A stretch of DNA of 64,000 nucleotides from an uncultured Bacteroidales bacterium (GCA_937892155.1 CALAUG010000031.1:87417-151416), one strand, 5' to 3'; counted from the stretch's first letter, positions 42,537 to 51,424 are shown. Translations and numbers: made by a program. The notes: generated from the letters alone by a model not told the origin.

Positions 42537-43878
42537 ATTTATCCATCATCTTGATTTTCAATATATTTTGTGTCTCTGCCGAAACTGCATAGTTTTGACT
42601 AATCCGATACCCAATCAACCATACTATTTCACCCGCCGATTCTACTACATATATAGAATCCTTTTTATGCAATGGTACTTTGGCATCTATGAGATAATCG
42701 CTGATTTTTTTCTTGCCTTTCATACCAAACGGAACAAAACTATCACCATTTTGCCATTTCCGAACAATCAACGGAAATTTCAACTTATTTGTATCCAGCG
42801 AAGCAACTGAAGGGGATTTTTCTAAGACGAAAGTTTCCCGTCCAACACGCGATATCAACAAATCCATTTGTGCGACCGTCACTTGAGTCATTTGCTCCGT
42901 AATCAGAATTTCGTCATCGAATTGTACTGACTTTTTATGCACATACAATGTATTTCTATCGTGCGTGGCAACATAAGTATCTGATTCAAATTGTTTACCC
43001 GACTGCGATTCAAATGAATGATATATTTGCGACACCACATCAGCATTAAAGCCATACGGGTACAATATTTCAAACAAAATAGTTTCAGAATGGGAATGTT
43101 GTTGTAACAATTGTTCATCTATGGCAACACCATCCTCCATTACTCTACAACAACGTTGTTTTTCCACATCAACCGCTTCCGAATAAAGAGCATACGTTTC
43201 ACGTAAATGCAACATCGATGTCGTAACAGACTGTACAGCCTGAGGTGATATTTTTTTTAATTCTGGAAGAATTATGTTACGTATCTTGTTTCGTACAAAA
43301 TCGTTAGACAAATTGGAAGAATCCACACGATACGCCAATCCAGACAGATTGGCAAACTCTTCTATTTCTAAACGGGAAACCTCTAACAGTGGTCTTACAA
43401 TGTTTCCATTTTTGATAGGGATTCCTGTCAGCCCCTTAATACCGGACGAACGAAGGAGATTTATAAAAAATGTTTCCACGCTATCATTTTGATTATGAGC
43501 AATGGCAACATGCGTATATCCGTGTAATTCTATCAGTGTCCGAAACCATTCATAACGAAGATTACGAGCAGACATTTCTATAGATTCCTTATTTTCCTTA
43601 GCGCATTCGCTCGTTTCAAACGTGCGGACATGAATTGGTATTTGTAATTTTTGAGCAAATTTTTCAACAAACAACTGGTCTCCATCCGATTCTGCACCAC
43701 GTAGTTTAAAGTTACAATGCGCAATAGAAACGGCATACCCTAATGAATGTAAAGCATAAACTAGTACCGTAGAATCAACACCACCACTTACACCCACCAG
43801 TATATTGCTATCCTTAGTGAACAAATTATTTGTTTTTATGGTCAACTGTACTTTGCTCAAAAAATCACCACGTTCCAT
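42535..43878 (-). CDS. tilS: tRNA(Ile)-lysidine synthetase TilS
   Basis: 447 residues. The N-type ATP pyrophosphatase P-loop is GVSGGVDSTVLV at 28-39. The residues AHNQNDSVETFFINLLRSSGIKGLTGI correspond to the substrate-binding region, and the C-terminal domain holds SFVPFGMKGKKKISDYLIDAKVP. TilS converts C34 of tRNA-Ile (CAT) to lysidine so that it reads AUA; the gene is essential. It starts 3 nt after the PD-(D/E)XK gene upstream (43882), so both are co-transcribed. Confidence 0.96.
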   Translation of the reverse strand: MERGDFLSKVQLTIKTNNLFTKDSNILVGVSGGVDSTVLVYALHSLGYAVSIAHCNFKLRGAESDGDQLFVEKFAQKLQIPIHVRTFETSECAKENKESIEMSARNLRYEWFRTLIELHGYTHVAIAHNQNDSVETFFINLLRSSGIKGLTGIPIKNGNIVRPLLEVSRLEIEEFANLSGLAYRVDSSNLSNDFVRNKIRNIILPELKKISPQAVQSVTTSMLHLRETYALYSEAVDVEKQRCCRVMEDGVAIDEQLLQQHSHSETILFEILYPYGFNADVVSQIYHSFESQSGKQFESDTYVATHDRNTLYVHKKSVQFDDEILITEQMTQVTVAQMDLLISRVGRETFVLEKSPSVASLDTNKLKFPLIVRKWQNGDSFVPFGMKGKKKISDYLIDAKVPLHKKDSIYVVESAGEIVWLIGYRISQNYAVSAETQNILKIKMMDK

Positions 43879-43881
43879 ATC

Positions 43882-44331
43882 CTACAGCACTTTATAATTT
43901 GGGATTTCTTTTAAAAAAGTATACGTTTTGTGCTCAACATCTATTTCGCACGCGTAGTGAGTTAAGCCATTCGTTACGAGCAGATAACGGGATTTTAACA
44001 GAATATTATATTGCGCTATCTGTTCAAAAACCTCTTGCGTTATTTTTACTTCAGGAGCCTTACATTCGGTAACTAAGAATACAGAACCATCAGAATTATA
44101 GCAAACAATATCTGCACGACGTTTCATTTTCTGATATTCCATCCCCACTTCCACATTCATCAAGGATGAAGGATATTGTTTTTGTTCCAAGAGCAAATGC
44201 ACCACGTGTTGACGAACCCATTCTTCAGGAGTGAGTTTTACGTATTTTTTACGGATTACATCGTATATGCAAACAAAATCCTGTTCTTTTTTCAAACGAA
44301 AATCAAAAGTGGGAAGATTTAGTTCGTACAT
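43882..44331 (-). CDS. HsdR N-terminal-like PD-(D/E)XK protein
   Basis: 149 residues from ATG 44331 (MYELNLPTFDFRL). It matches the HSDR_N_2 family, the nuclease domain of type I restriction enzymes, with Asp74 in RRADIV and Glu89-x-Lys91 in VTECKAPEV (PD-(D/E)XK signature). No hsdM, hsdS or helicase domain is nearby, so it is not part of a restriction system. It is co-transcribed with tilS (3 nt gap), and divergent from holA. The function is unknown; structure-specific DNA or RNA cleavage is inferred from the residues only. Confidence 0.85.
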   Translation of the reverse strand: MYELNLPTFDFRLKKEQDFVCIYDVIRKKYVKLTPEEWVRQHVVHLLLEQKQYPSSLMNVEVGMEYQKMKRRADIVCYNSDGSVFLVTECKAPEVKITQEVFEQIAQYNILLKSRYLLVTNGLTHYACEIDVEHKTYTFLKEIPNYKVL

Positions 44332-44343
44332 TTTTATTACTTT

Positions 44344-44350
44344 TACTTTG
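44344..44350 (+). promoter_or_regulatory. -7-like promoter element of holA
   Basis: TACTTTG, one base shorter than consensus TAnnTTTG, 33 nt before the holA ATG. It abuts the opposite-strand promoter at 44351-44358. Confidence 0.4.
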
Positions 44351-44358
44351 CAAAGGTA
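44351..44358 (-). promoter_or_regulatory. -7 promoter element of the PD-(D/E)XK-tilS operon
   Basis: TACCTTTG on the minus strand, 19 nt from the ATG at 44331. Together with 44344-44350 it forms a near-palindromic divergent pair. Confidence 0.6.
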
Positions 44359-44383
44359 CAACAAGTTTCTTTTGTCTATCATT

Positions 44384-45460
44384 ATGAATTATCAAGAAAT
44401 TCTTTCGGACTTAAAGCAGAAAAAATATTATCCGATTTATGTTTTACAAGGTGAAGAACCATATTACATAGATTTGATTTCTGATTATATAGAACAAAAC
44501 ATATTAACGGAAGAAGAAAAAGATTTTAATCAAACCATAGTGTACGGCAAAGACACGTCCGTTGAGCAAATCATCACTATGGCACGTCGCTATCCAATGA
44601 TGGCAAATTACCAAGTCATTATTGTAAAAGAGGCGCAAAACATCCAATTTGTTAAACGTGGTGGGAAAAGCAAAAGTGAGGACGATGAATCAAACGAACA
44701 AAGTGAAGAATCCATCAGCGCCAGTTCCTCCGCACTCGTACAATATGCGGAAAATCCTTTAAAATCTACAATTCTTGTCATTTGCAACAAATACAAAAAA
44801 ATTGACGGGACGTCAAAATTTATGAAAACCGTTGCAAAAATGGGATGCGTGTTTACATCCGACAAAATCGCGGACTGGAATCTTGCCCAATGGATAGAGA
44901 ACTATCTCCGTGATGAAAAACTTGATTTTGACTATAACATTCCAAATCTTCTTGCAGAATATCTTGGCAGCGATTTGCAGAAAATAGCCAACGAAATCAC
45001 AAAATTACGCAATGCCGTGCCCGGATTAAAACGGGTTACCGCCGACATTATTGAAAAATATATCGGTATAAGCAAGGAATACAATGATTTGGAATTGGTG
45101 GATGCATTCGCTGCACGAAACGCAGAAAAAGTATTCCGCATCATAAACTATTATGCGTTGAATCCCAAAGACAATCCTCCACAACGAACAATTCCAATGT
45201 TGTTTTCGTTCTTCAAAAATATTTTAATCCTACATTACAATCTACAGAGGGGCGATGATGAATTGAGCAAAATTTTAGGTCTTAATAAATTCATCATAAT
45301 AAAAAAATATAAACCCGCAATGAGGAACTACCCTGCAATGAAAACATTCAAAATCATCTCCTTACTAAGAGAATATGATTTAAAGACCAAAGGCGTAAAT
45401 GCAGGAAACGCAACGCCGCAGGATTTAATGAAAGAATTGGCAATAAAAATACTTGTATAA
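44384..45460 (+). CDS. holA: DNA polymerase III subunit delta HolA
   Basis: 358 residues from ATG 44384 (MNYQEILSDLKQKKYYPIYVLQGEEPYYID). HolA opens the sliding clamp in the clamp loader. The N-terminal AAA+-like domain lacks a functional Walker A, as expected; DFNQTIVYGKDTSVEQIITMARRYPMM and VIEKYIGISKEYNDLELVDA-type segments (for example EKYIGISKEYNDLELVDAF) are conserved. The upstream extension to 44231 would overlap the divergent promoter and is rejected. It shares TAATG with the glycosyltransferase gene (stop 45458-45460). Confidence 0.93.
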   Translation: MNYQEILSDLKQKKYYPIYVLQGEEPYYIDLISDYIEQNILTEEEKDFNQTIVYGKDTSVEQIITMARRYPMMANYQVIIVKEAQNIQFVKRGGKSKSEDDESNEQSEESISASSSALVQYAENPLKSTILVICNKYKKIDGTSKFMKTVAKMGCVFTSDKIADWNLAQWIENYLRDEKLDFDYNIPNLLAEYLGSDLQKIANEITKLRNAVPGLKRVTADIIEKYIGISKEYNDLELVDAFAARNAEKVFRIINYYALNPKDNPPQRTIPMLFSFFKNILILHYNLQRGDDELSKILGLNKFIIIKKYKPAMRNYPAMKTFKIISLLREYDLKTKGVNAGNATPQDLMKELAIKILV

Positions 45461-46548
45461 TGTCAAAAAAGATATTGTACATAGTTCCCCATCGATTTGA
45501 CCGTAGCCCCGGGCAGCGTTTTCGTTGCGAGCATTTCATTCCTATACTCAAAGAACATAGTTACGAAATTACCTATTCAAATCTGCTGACAGCCAAGGAT
45601 GACAAGTTTTATTACCAAGAAGGAAAATATTGCAGAAAAGCCCTCATTTTCTTCAAAACATTTCTTCATCGTTGTTTTGATGTTTTGCGCGCGCACAAAT
45701 ATGATTGCATTTTCATTTACCGCGAAGCTTTCATGATTGGTACGACTCTGTTTGAACGCGGATTAAAAAAATCCCATAAACCTATTGTTTTCGACTTTGA
45801 CGATTCAATTTGGATTCAGGATATTTCAGACGGAAATAAAAATCTTTCGTGGATGAAACGAGCAGGGAAAACAGATGAAATCATTCAATTAGCAGACTTA
45901 GTCATTGTCGGCAACAATTATCTTGCCGAACACGCACAACAATTTAATGACTCTGTTGCCATAATTCCAACGACAATCAACACAAATTATCATAAGCCAA
46001 CAGAAAAAGAAAAAAAACATTCCGTTTGTATAGGATGGACTGGCAGCGAAACTACCATACGGCATTTCAAGCTGATTATTCCTGTACTGAAAAGACTTAA
46101 AGAAAAATACGGAGATTCTGTTTCATTCATTCAAATCAGCAATATTCCGTATGAATGCCCAGAAATCGGATTAGAAACCATAGTATGGAACGCCCAAGAT
46201 GAAATTAAGCAACTGCAAAAAATTGACATAGGTATAATGCCGCTGCCGAATGACGCATGGTCGAAAGGTAAATGTGGATTTAAAGGTTTGCAATATATGG
46301 CGTTGGAAATTCCAACAATAATGTCTCCCGTTGGTGTGAACAATGAAATCATACAAGACAAAGAAAATGGATTTTTTGCGACAACCGACGACCAATGGTT
46401 TTCTGTGCTCTGTGAACTTATCGAAAACCCTGAAATACGGGAAAGCATCGGTAAAAAAGGACGGCAAACTGTAATAAATCGTTATTCCATAGACTCACAA
46501 AAAGACAAATATCTTTCACTTTTTGACAATCTTACCAATCAAAGGTAG
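45460..46548 (+). CDS. GT4-like glycosyltransferase
   Basis: 362 residues with two Rossmann-like halves (GT-B). Start MSKKILYIVPHRFDRSPGQRF; C-terminal half with GWTGSETTIRHF near 190-201, IDIGIMPLPNDAWSKGKCGFKGLQYMA near 250-276 and EIPTIMSPVGVNNEI, the sugar-nucleotide-binding region. No signal peptide. It begins on the last base of the holA stop (TAATG). Its acceptor is unknown; an O-antigen, capsule or glycoprotein role is possible. Its 3' end overlaps the convergent GNAT-like gene by 33 nt. Confidence 0.85.
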   Translation: MSKKILYIVPHRFDRSPGQRFRCEHFIPILKEHSYEITYSNLLTAKDDKFYYQEGKYCRKALIFFKTFLHRCFDVLRAHKYDCIFIYREAFMIGTTLFERGLKKSHKPIVFDFDDSIWIQDISDGNKNLSWMKRAGKTDEIIQLADLVIVGNNYLAEHAQQFNDSVAIIPTTINTNYHKPTEKEKKHSVCIGWTGSETTIRHFKLIIPVLKRLKEKYGDSVSFIQISNIPYECPEIGLETIVWNAQDEIKQLQKIDIGIMPLPNDAWSKGKCGFKGLQYMALEIPTIMSPVGVNNEIIQDKENGFFATTDDQWFSVLCELIENPEIRESIGKKGRQTVINRYSIDSQKDKYLSLFDNLTNQR

Positions 46549-47388
46549 TGAATGATGCTCATAATAATAATATGGTACATTGAGAGCACCAAATCCTTCA
46601 TAAAACCGCCTTACACCAGGTAATTCCGAGCCCTCAAAATCCACGACGAACTTCGTTCCCGCATATTTTCTGATTACAAAATCCAAAAGCATAAACATAG
46701 CATTCGTCTGTTTTCCAACCTCCGTACTTATTGGCAGCATATAATATAACCGGTCAACAGTTTTAAAAAACAACGCAACCGACAGCACTTCTCCATTACC
46801 TTTAACCATATAAGCCTCTATTTCAGATTGACGTACAAGACTTTTAATCTGATTACGGTATGGAACATACAAATTACGTTTGTCCAAGAAAAAAAAGCAA
46901 TCAAGGCAAGCATCTTTGTTTTCCGCTTTACTACAAATCAAAGAATGTCCCTGCGCTTTTTTTATATTGCGCTTGGTATTTTCTGTGTATGCAGCCGACA
47001 ACTCTTCGTACGGTTTCTCTAGATTAAGACAATAATTGCGTCGTTGAATAACGCCGTCAAAAAGCGGCTTAGATAAACACAACCGAATACTAACATATTG
47101 AGTGATTTTGGAACGAAACAAACTCACTTCATTCTCCGACAAATTCCGGCAAGAATAAATATCATATTGTTGCGAAAGAATAGGTTGCACCAAATAGCTA
47201 AGAAAAAATTTTTTCTTCACTGGCAGGGGAAAAACCGCCTCATAGTCATTAAGAATCAGTCCTTCCCAATCGGGACAAGTACAATCAAGATAATACGACA
47301 AAGCATACACAAAGGGGTTTGATGAGCCATGCACCAAATTATCCCATCGATTTTTGTCAATATCCCGATTGTGTAATGTTTGTATCAC
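46516..47388 (-). CDS. GNAT/FemAB-like acyltransferase
   Basis: 290 residues. AAYTENTKRNIKKAQGHS near 132-149 and the central MVKGNGEVLSVALFFKTVDRLYYMLP strand-loop resemble FemAB- and BioF2-like GNAT proteins, which transfer aminoacyl or acyl groups from tRNA or CoA. No signal peptide. The start codon is GTG at 47386-47388, which overlaps the TGA of the gene before it as GTGA. The convergent glycosyltransferase overlaps by 33 nt. Substrate unknown; a surface glycan modification with the adjacent glycosyltransferase is a possible link. Confidence 0.65.
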   Translation of the reverse strand: MIQTLHNRDIDKNRWDNLVHGSSNPFVYALSYYLDCTCPDWEGLILNDYEAVFPLPVKKKFFLSYLVQPILSQQYDIYSCRNLSENEVSLFRSKITQYVSIRLCLSKPLFDGVIQRRNYCLNLEKPYEELSAAYTENTKRNIKKAQGHSLICSKAENKDACLDCFFFLDKRNLYVPYRNQIKSLVRQSEIEAYMVKGNGEVLSVALFFKTVDRLYYMLPISTEVGKQTNAMFMLLDFVIRKYAGTKFVVDFEGSELPGVRRFYEGFGALNVPYYYYEHHSLPLIGKIVKK

Positions 47389-47750
47389 CTACGACGTGCT
47401 TTTTTCTTTGCTGCCCGTTTACTTTTCATCGGCATTTGGTGGTGATTATAAGCCTCTGATTTCTTTTTCGACTTTTTCATTTTTTTCAAAGTCGCCTTGT
47501 CCTGAATCTCTTTATGATGTTTTTTATATTCTTTTTCTTTTCGTTTTTCACGATGCTTAATCATACGTTTTTGCGCACTCTCAGAAGAATTCTGTTGAAT
47601 CTGAGTTTCCATACGCACTTCTTCCTGTATTTCCGTATCATATTCATCGGAATCGTCTGGTGGAATATAACTTTTTTTATGCCTTCCCTGAGCGTCAACA
47701 ACAGAACAAGAAAGCATTAAGACCGTAAGCATTAAAAGTATTCTTCGCAT
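47385..47750 (-). CDS. Small exported Lys-rich protein
   Basis: 121 residues from ATG 47750 (MRRILLMLTVLMLSCSVVDA). Signal peptide at 1-20, perhaps lipid-anchored at the Cys of MLSCS. The mature part is highly charged: an acidic segment (PPDDSDEYDTEIQEEV) then a run of Lys, Arg and Glu (KHREKRKEKEYKKHHKE) ending in KKKARRR. It may be disordered and bind polyanions. No family recognised. The promoter at 47769-47776 supports this start; the downstream GNAT-like gene is coupled through GTGA. Confidence 0.65.
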   Translation of the reverse strand: MRRILLMLTVLMLSCSVVDAQGRHKKSYIPPDDSDEYDTEIQEEVRMETQIQQNSSESAQKRMIKHREKRKEKEYKKHHKEIQDKATLKKMKKSKKKSEAYNHHQMPMKSKRAAKKKARRR

Positions 47751-47768
47751 AATTCGTTTAAAATTTAA

Positions 47769-47776
47769 CAAATATA
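47769..47776 (-). promoter_or_regulatory. -7 promoter element of the Lys-rich protein gene
   Basis: TATATTTG on the minus strand, 18 nt from the ATG at 47750; it excludes the in-frame ATG at 47771. Confidence 0.6.
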
Positions 47777-47863
47777 CACAATTTATAGAAGTGAAAAGAG
47801 ATTATCAATTAGTGACTAACAAAAATCACACGACGTTTTTTTGAAAAAAAAACTTGTTGAGCA

Positions 47864-47892
47864 TTGTAATTCAAGAAAAACGATTACTTTTG
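47864..47892 (+). promoter_or_regulatory. Promoter of rpsO
   Basis: ATTG near 47863-47866 and TACTTTTG at 47885-47892, 18 nt apart, fit the -33/-7 pattern. The ATG is at 47929. Confidence 0.7.
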
Positions 47893-47928
47893 CGTCTTGA
47901 ATAAAGATTTAGAGAAAAATATAATATT

Positions 47929-48198
47929 ATGTATTTAACGACTGAAAAAAAGGCTGAATTAATAAAGAAATACGGTAATTCAACAAAAGATTCTGGATCA
48001 GCAAAATGTCAAATCGCAATTTTCACGGAGAAAATCAACGCATTGACAGAAAAGATGAAAGAAAATCACAATGATTTCGTTACCCAACGTGCTTTGTTAA
48101 AATTGGTTGGTAAAAGACGTAACTTACTAGCATACGTAAAGAACCACGACATAGAAGAATACCGTAACTTAATCAAAGAATTGAATATTCGTAAGTAA
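47929..48198 (+). CDS. rpsO: 30S ribosomal protein S15
   Basis: 89 residues, the normal S15 length. Typical helix-rich sequence with GSAKCQIAIFTEKINALTEKMK, LLKLVGKRRNLLAYVKNHD and RNLIKELNIRK. S15 binds the 16S rRNA central-domain three-way junction. It precedes pnp with a 108-nt gap holding a hairpin (48224-48253), as in many bacteria. Confidence 0.98.
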   Translation: MYLTTEKKAELIKKYGNSTKDSGSAKCQIAIFTEKINALTEKMKENHNDFVTQRALLKLVGKRRNLLAYVKNHDIEEYRNLIKELNIRK

Positions 48199-48223
48199 TT
48201 TTACGAGACAAAATCTATTAGTG

Positions 48224-48253
48224 GGAAGGCAATTTTTTCAAGTTGCCTTTTCC
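48224..48253 (+). terminator. Hairpin between rpsO and pnp (attenuating terminator or processing site)
   Basis: GGAAGGCAA and TTGCCTTTTCC form a stem of 7-9 bp with a 10-nt loop. The T-run after it is poor, so partial read-through or RNase processing is likely. Confidence 0.6.
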
Positions 48254-48306
48254 TATTTATAATAGGTCTTATATTTAAGAATTTATACACACAAAAAAAT
48301 TACGAT

Positions 48307-50445
48307 ATGTTACAAGTTTTTAAGAAAGTAATCACTTTGAGTGATGGTCGTACTATCGAAATCGAAACTGGTAAGTTGGCAAAACAAGCTGACGGTGCAG
48401 TTGTCGTAAAAATGGGTGACACAATGCTTTTGGCTACTGTATGTAGTGCGAAAGACGCTGTTCCTGGTACTGATTTCATGCCACTCACAGTTGAGTACAA
48501 AGAAAAATTCGCTTCCTTTGGAAGATTTCCGGGTGGATTCACGAAACGAGAAGGAAAAGCTTCAGATTATGAAATTTTAACAGCACGTTTGGTTGACCGA
48601 GCTTTGCGTCCTTTGTTCCCAGACAATTATCACGCAGAAACATTCGTAAATGTTTTGTTGATTTCTGCCGATGGAAAAAATCAACCAGATGCTTTGGCTG
48701 GTCTTGCTGCCTCAGCGGCTTTGGCTGTTTCAGACATTCCATTTGGAGGTCCAATTGCAGAAGTTCGCGTTGCTCGTGTTGATGGAAAATTGGTTATTGA
48801 TCCAACTTTCGAAGAAATGGAACGCGCCGACATCGACATCATGGTTGGTGCTACATACGATAACATTTTGATGGTTGAAGGTGAGATGAACGAAGTCTCT
48901 GAAGCAGAAATGCTTGAAGCTTTGAAATTCGCTCACGAGGCAATCAAACCAATGTGTCTTGCTCAAAATGAATTGATGGCTGAAGTTGGTAAGACTGTTA
49001 AACGTGAATATTGCCACGAAGAAAATGACGAAGATTTAAAACAAGATGTTTGGAACAAGTGTTATGACAAAGCATACGCTGTTGCTGCATCAGAAAATAC
49101 CAACAAACACGAACGCGAAGCTAACTTCTCTGCCATTAAGGAAGAATATCTTGCTGCAATGGATCCAGAAGAAGCTGCTGCAAAAGCAGAAATGGTTAGC
49201 CGTTACTACCACGCAGTTGAAAAAGAAGCAATGCGTCGTTGTATTTTGGATGAAGGAAAACGTCTTGATGGTCGTAAAACAACTGAGATTCGTCCTATCT
49301 GGTGCGAAGTTGGTTATTTACCAGGACCTCACGGATCAGCAATCTTCACTCGTGGTGAAACTCAATCATTGACAAGTGTAACTCTTGGAACAAAACAAGA
49401 TGAAAAGATTGTTGATGAAGTGTTGATGCAAGGTCACGAAAGATTTTTGTTACACTACAATTTCCCTCCATTCTCAACAGGTGAAGCAAAAGCACAACGT
49501 GGCGTTGGCCGTCGTGAAATCGGCCACGGACACTTAGCTTGGAGAGCTCTTAAGAGAATGATTCCTGAAGACTATCCATATTGCGTCCGCGTTGTTTCCG
49601 ATATTATGGAATCTAACGGATCTTCATCAATGGCTACTGTATGTGCTGGAACTCTTGCACTTATGGATGCTGGTGTTAAGATTAAGAAACCAGTTGCGGG
49701 TATCGCAATGGGATTGATTACCGACAAAGGAAACGTTAAATGGTCTGTTCTGTCTGATATTCTTGGTGATGAAGACCACCTTGGCGATATGGACTTTAAA
49801 GTAACTGGTACCGCTGATGGTATTACTGCTACTCAAATGGATATCAAGGTTGACGGTTTGTCGTACGAAGTTTTGGAAAAAGCTTTGAACCAAGCAAAAG
49901 AAGGTCGTTTACACATACTTGGTAAAATCACTGAAACGATAGCAGAACCACGTGCTGATTTGAAACCACACGCTCCAAGAATTGAAACTTTGAAGATTGG
50001 TAAAGATTTTATCGGTGCTGTAATTGGTTCAGGTGGTAAAAACATCCAAGAATTACAAGCTCGCACAAACACAACTATTTCAATTGAGGAAGTTGACGGA
50101 TTTGGAATTGTTGAAATTTCTGGTAATAACAAAGAAGGAATGGATGCTGCAAAAGAATACATCCTTGGTATTTCTCAGGAACCAGAAGTTGGCAAGGTTT
50201 ACAAAGCAAAAGTTAAATCTATCGTTGAATTTGGTGCATTCTGCGAATTCTTGCCACAAAAAGACGGATTACTCCACATTTCTGAAATAGCTTGGGAACG
50301 TGTAGAAAAAGTTGGCGACTATTTGAAAGAAGGCGACGAAATTGAGGTTAAATTAATCGGTATTGAAAAAGGTAAATTCAAATTGTCGAAGAAAGTATTG
50401 ACAGAAAGACCTCCTCGTCAACCAAAACCAGAAGAACAAAAATAA
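48307..50445 (+). CDS. pnp: Polyribonucleotide nucleotidyltransferase PNPase
   Basis: 712 residues. Two RNase PH domains (about 1-225 and 310-540) flank an all-helical linker, followed by a KH domain near 555-615 (IGAVIGSGGKNIQELQ) and an S1 domain from about 625 to 700 (VGKVYKAKVKSIVEFGAFCEFLP). PNPase degrades RNA 3' to 5' using phosphate and takes part in mRNA turnover. It lies behind rpsO as usual and has the terminator at 50467-50494. Confidence 0.98.
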   Translation: MLQVFKKVITLSDGRTIEIETGKLAKQADGAVVVKMGDTMLLATVCSAKDAVPGTDFMPLTVEYKEKFASFGRFPGGFTKREGKASDYEILTARLVDRALRPLFPDNYHAETFVNVLLISADGKNQPDALAGLAASAALAVSDIPFGGPIAEVRVARVDGKLVIDPTFEEMERADIDIMVGATYDNILMVEGEMNEVSEAEMLEALKFAHEAIKPMCLAQNELMAEVGKTVKREYCHEENDEDLKQDVWNKCYDKAYAVAASENTNKHEREANFSAIKEEYLAAMDPEEAAAKAEMVSRYYHAVEKEAMRRCILDEGKRLDGRKTTEIRPIWCEVGYLPGPHGSAIFTRGETQSLTSVTLGTKQDEKIVDEVLMQGHERFLLHYNFPPFSTGEAKAQRGVGRREIGHGHLAWRALKRMIPEDYPYCVRVVSDIMESNGSSSMATVCAGTLALMDAGVKIKKPVAGIAMGLITDKGNVKWSVLSDILGDEDHLGDMDFKVTGTADGITATQMDIKVDGLSYEVLEKALNQAKEGRLHILGKITETIAEPRADLKPHAPRIETLKIGKDFIGAVIGSGGKNIQELQARTNTTISIEEVDGFGIVEISGNNKEGMDAAKEYILGISQEPEVGKVYKAKVKSIVEFGAFCEFLPQKDGLLHISEIAWERVEKVGDYLKEGDEIEVKLIGIEKGKFKLSKKVLTERPPRQPKPEEQK

Positions 50446-50466
50446 TTGTTCAAAACAACATACAAG

Positions 50467-50500
50467 AAAAGGCTATCGGAAACGATAGCCTTTTCTTTTT
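50467..50500 (+). terminator. Terminator of pnp
   Basis: A 12-bp stem (AAAAGGCTATCG / CGATAGCCTTTT) with a GAAA tetraloop and a T-rich tail, 21 nt after the pnp stop. Confidence 0.93.
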
Positions 50501-50514
50501 TATAACAATATTGC

Positions 50515-50522
50515 TACTTTTG
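50515..50522 (+). promoter_or_regulatory. -7 promoter element of rsmE
   Basis: TACTTTTG lies 12 nt before the ATG, right behind the pnp terminator. Confidence 0.65.
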
Positions 50523-50534
50523 TAAAAAACAAAA

Positions 50535-51236
50535 ATGAATTTATTTTATTCAACTATAATAGACGGCAACACGGCAACGTTGGTAGATGACGAGGCAAAA
50601 CACTGCGTTAAAGTTCTCCGAAAAACTGTCGGTGACAACATACATATTATTGACGGATGCGGAAATCTCTATGTCGCCACCATCATTTCCATAGGGAAGC
50701 ACGACTGCGTCTGTAACATTATAGAAAGAACCACAAATTTTGGTAACCACAACTATTATTTAAGGATGTGTGTTGCACCAACCAAAAACATTGACAGATT
50801 TGAATTTTTTGTAGAAAAGGCCGTAGAAATTGGCGTAGATGAAATAATACCTATTTGCTGTGAGAATTCCGAACGTAAGGTTTTAAAACTGGACAGAATC
50901 GAGCGAATCGTACTTTCCGCTATGAAACAATCATATAAAGCGACGATGCCGAAGATAGCAGAATTAACCAACGTTAACGAAGTTCTTTCTGCTCCATACG
51001 ACGGATTAAAATGCATTGCTCATTGCGAAAATCAAGAAAAAGTGTTATTACGTGATAAAGCAAACAATTCACAAGAAGTAACAATTCTCATTGGACCAGA
51101 AGGTGATTTCAGTTTGGATGAAATCGAAAAGGCAAAGCAATATGAATGGATTCCTGTAAGTTTAGGAGAAAGCAGATTACGAACAGAGACTGCGGCTATT
51201 GCTGCCACACATACTATAAACCTCCTAAACCAATAG
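50535..51236 (+). CDS. rsmE: 16S rRNA m3U1498 methyltransferase RsmE
   Basis: 233 residues. N-terminal PUA-like domain (about 1-70), then a SPOUT fold with the knot region TILIGPEGDFSLDEIE near 178-193 and VSLGESRLRTETAA near 203-217. RsmE methylates U1498 (N3) of 16S rRNA in the 30S subunit, dimeric and SAM-dependent. Own promoter at 50515-50522. No obvious terminator between it and tRNA-Asp; an AT-rich inverted repeat at 51371-51389 is the only candidate. Confidence 0.96.
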   Translation: MNLFYSTIIDGNTATLVDDEAKHCVKVLRKTVGDNIHIIDGCGNLYVATIISIGKHDCVCNIIERTTNFGNHNYYLRMCVAPTKNIDRFEFFVEKAVEIGVDEIIPICCENSERKVLKLDRIERIVLSAMKQSYKATMPKIAELTNVNEVLSAPYDGLKCIAHCENQEKVLLRDKANNSQEVTILIGPEGDFSLDEIEKAKQYEWIPVSLGESRLRTETAAIAATHTINLLNQ

Positions 51237-51370
51237 AAACCAAGACAAGTTTCCAATAAGATAAAAACAACGCATAATTGCTTTTATAGATTAGCTGCAA
51301 GCATAAAAATAAGTCCGCAAATAGAGAATGTATCTGCATGATTCAACAATTCCAAAATTCATTATCTATT

Positions 51371-51389
51371 TTTAGAAAAAATTTCTAAA
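51371..51389. repeat. AT-rich inverted repeat before tRNA-Asp
   Basis: TTTAGAAA and TTTCTAAA around a 3-nt centre, 6 nt upstream of the -33 TTTG of the tRNA-Asp promoter. It could be a weak rsmE terminator or a binding site. Confidence 0.4.
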
Positions 51390-51394
51390 TATAT

Positions 51395-51424
51395 TTTGCA
51401 GTATAGAAAGAATACGTATATTTG
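51395..51424 (+). promoter_or_regulatory. Promoter of tRNA-Asp
   Basis: TTTG (51395-51398) and TATATTTG (51417-51424), 18 nt apart, match the Bacteroidota bipartite consensus. The tRNA begins 21 nt downstream. Confidence 0.8.

Noticed and set aside
43882..44331. Type I restriction-modification system
   Set aside because: Only an HsdR-N-like domain of 149 residues exists; there is no helicase part, hsdM or hsdS, and the gene is coupled to tilS.
51237..51370. Small gene between rsmE and tRNA-Asp
   Set aside because: No open frame of useful length with a start and promoter motif; AT-rich spacer.
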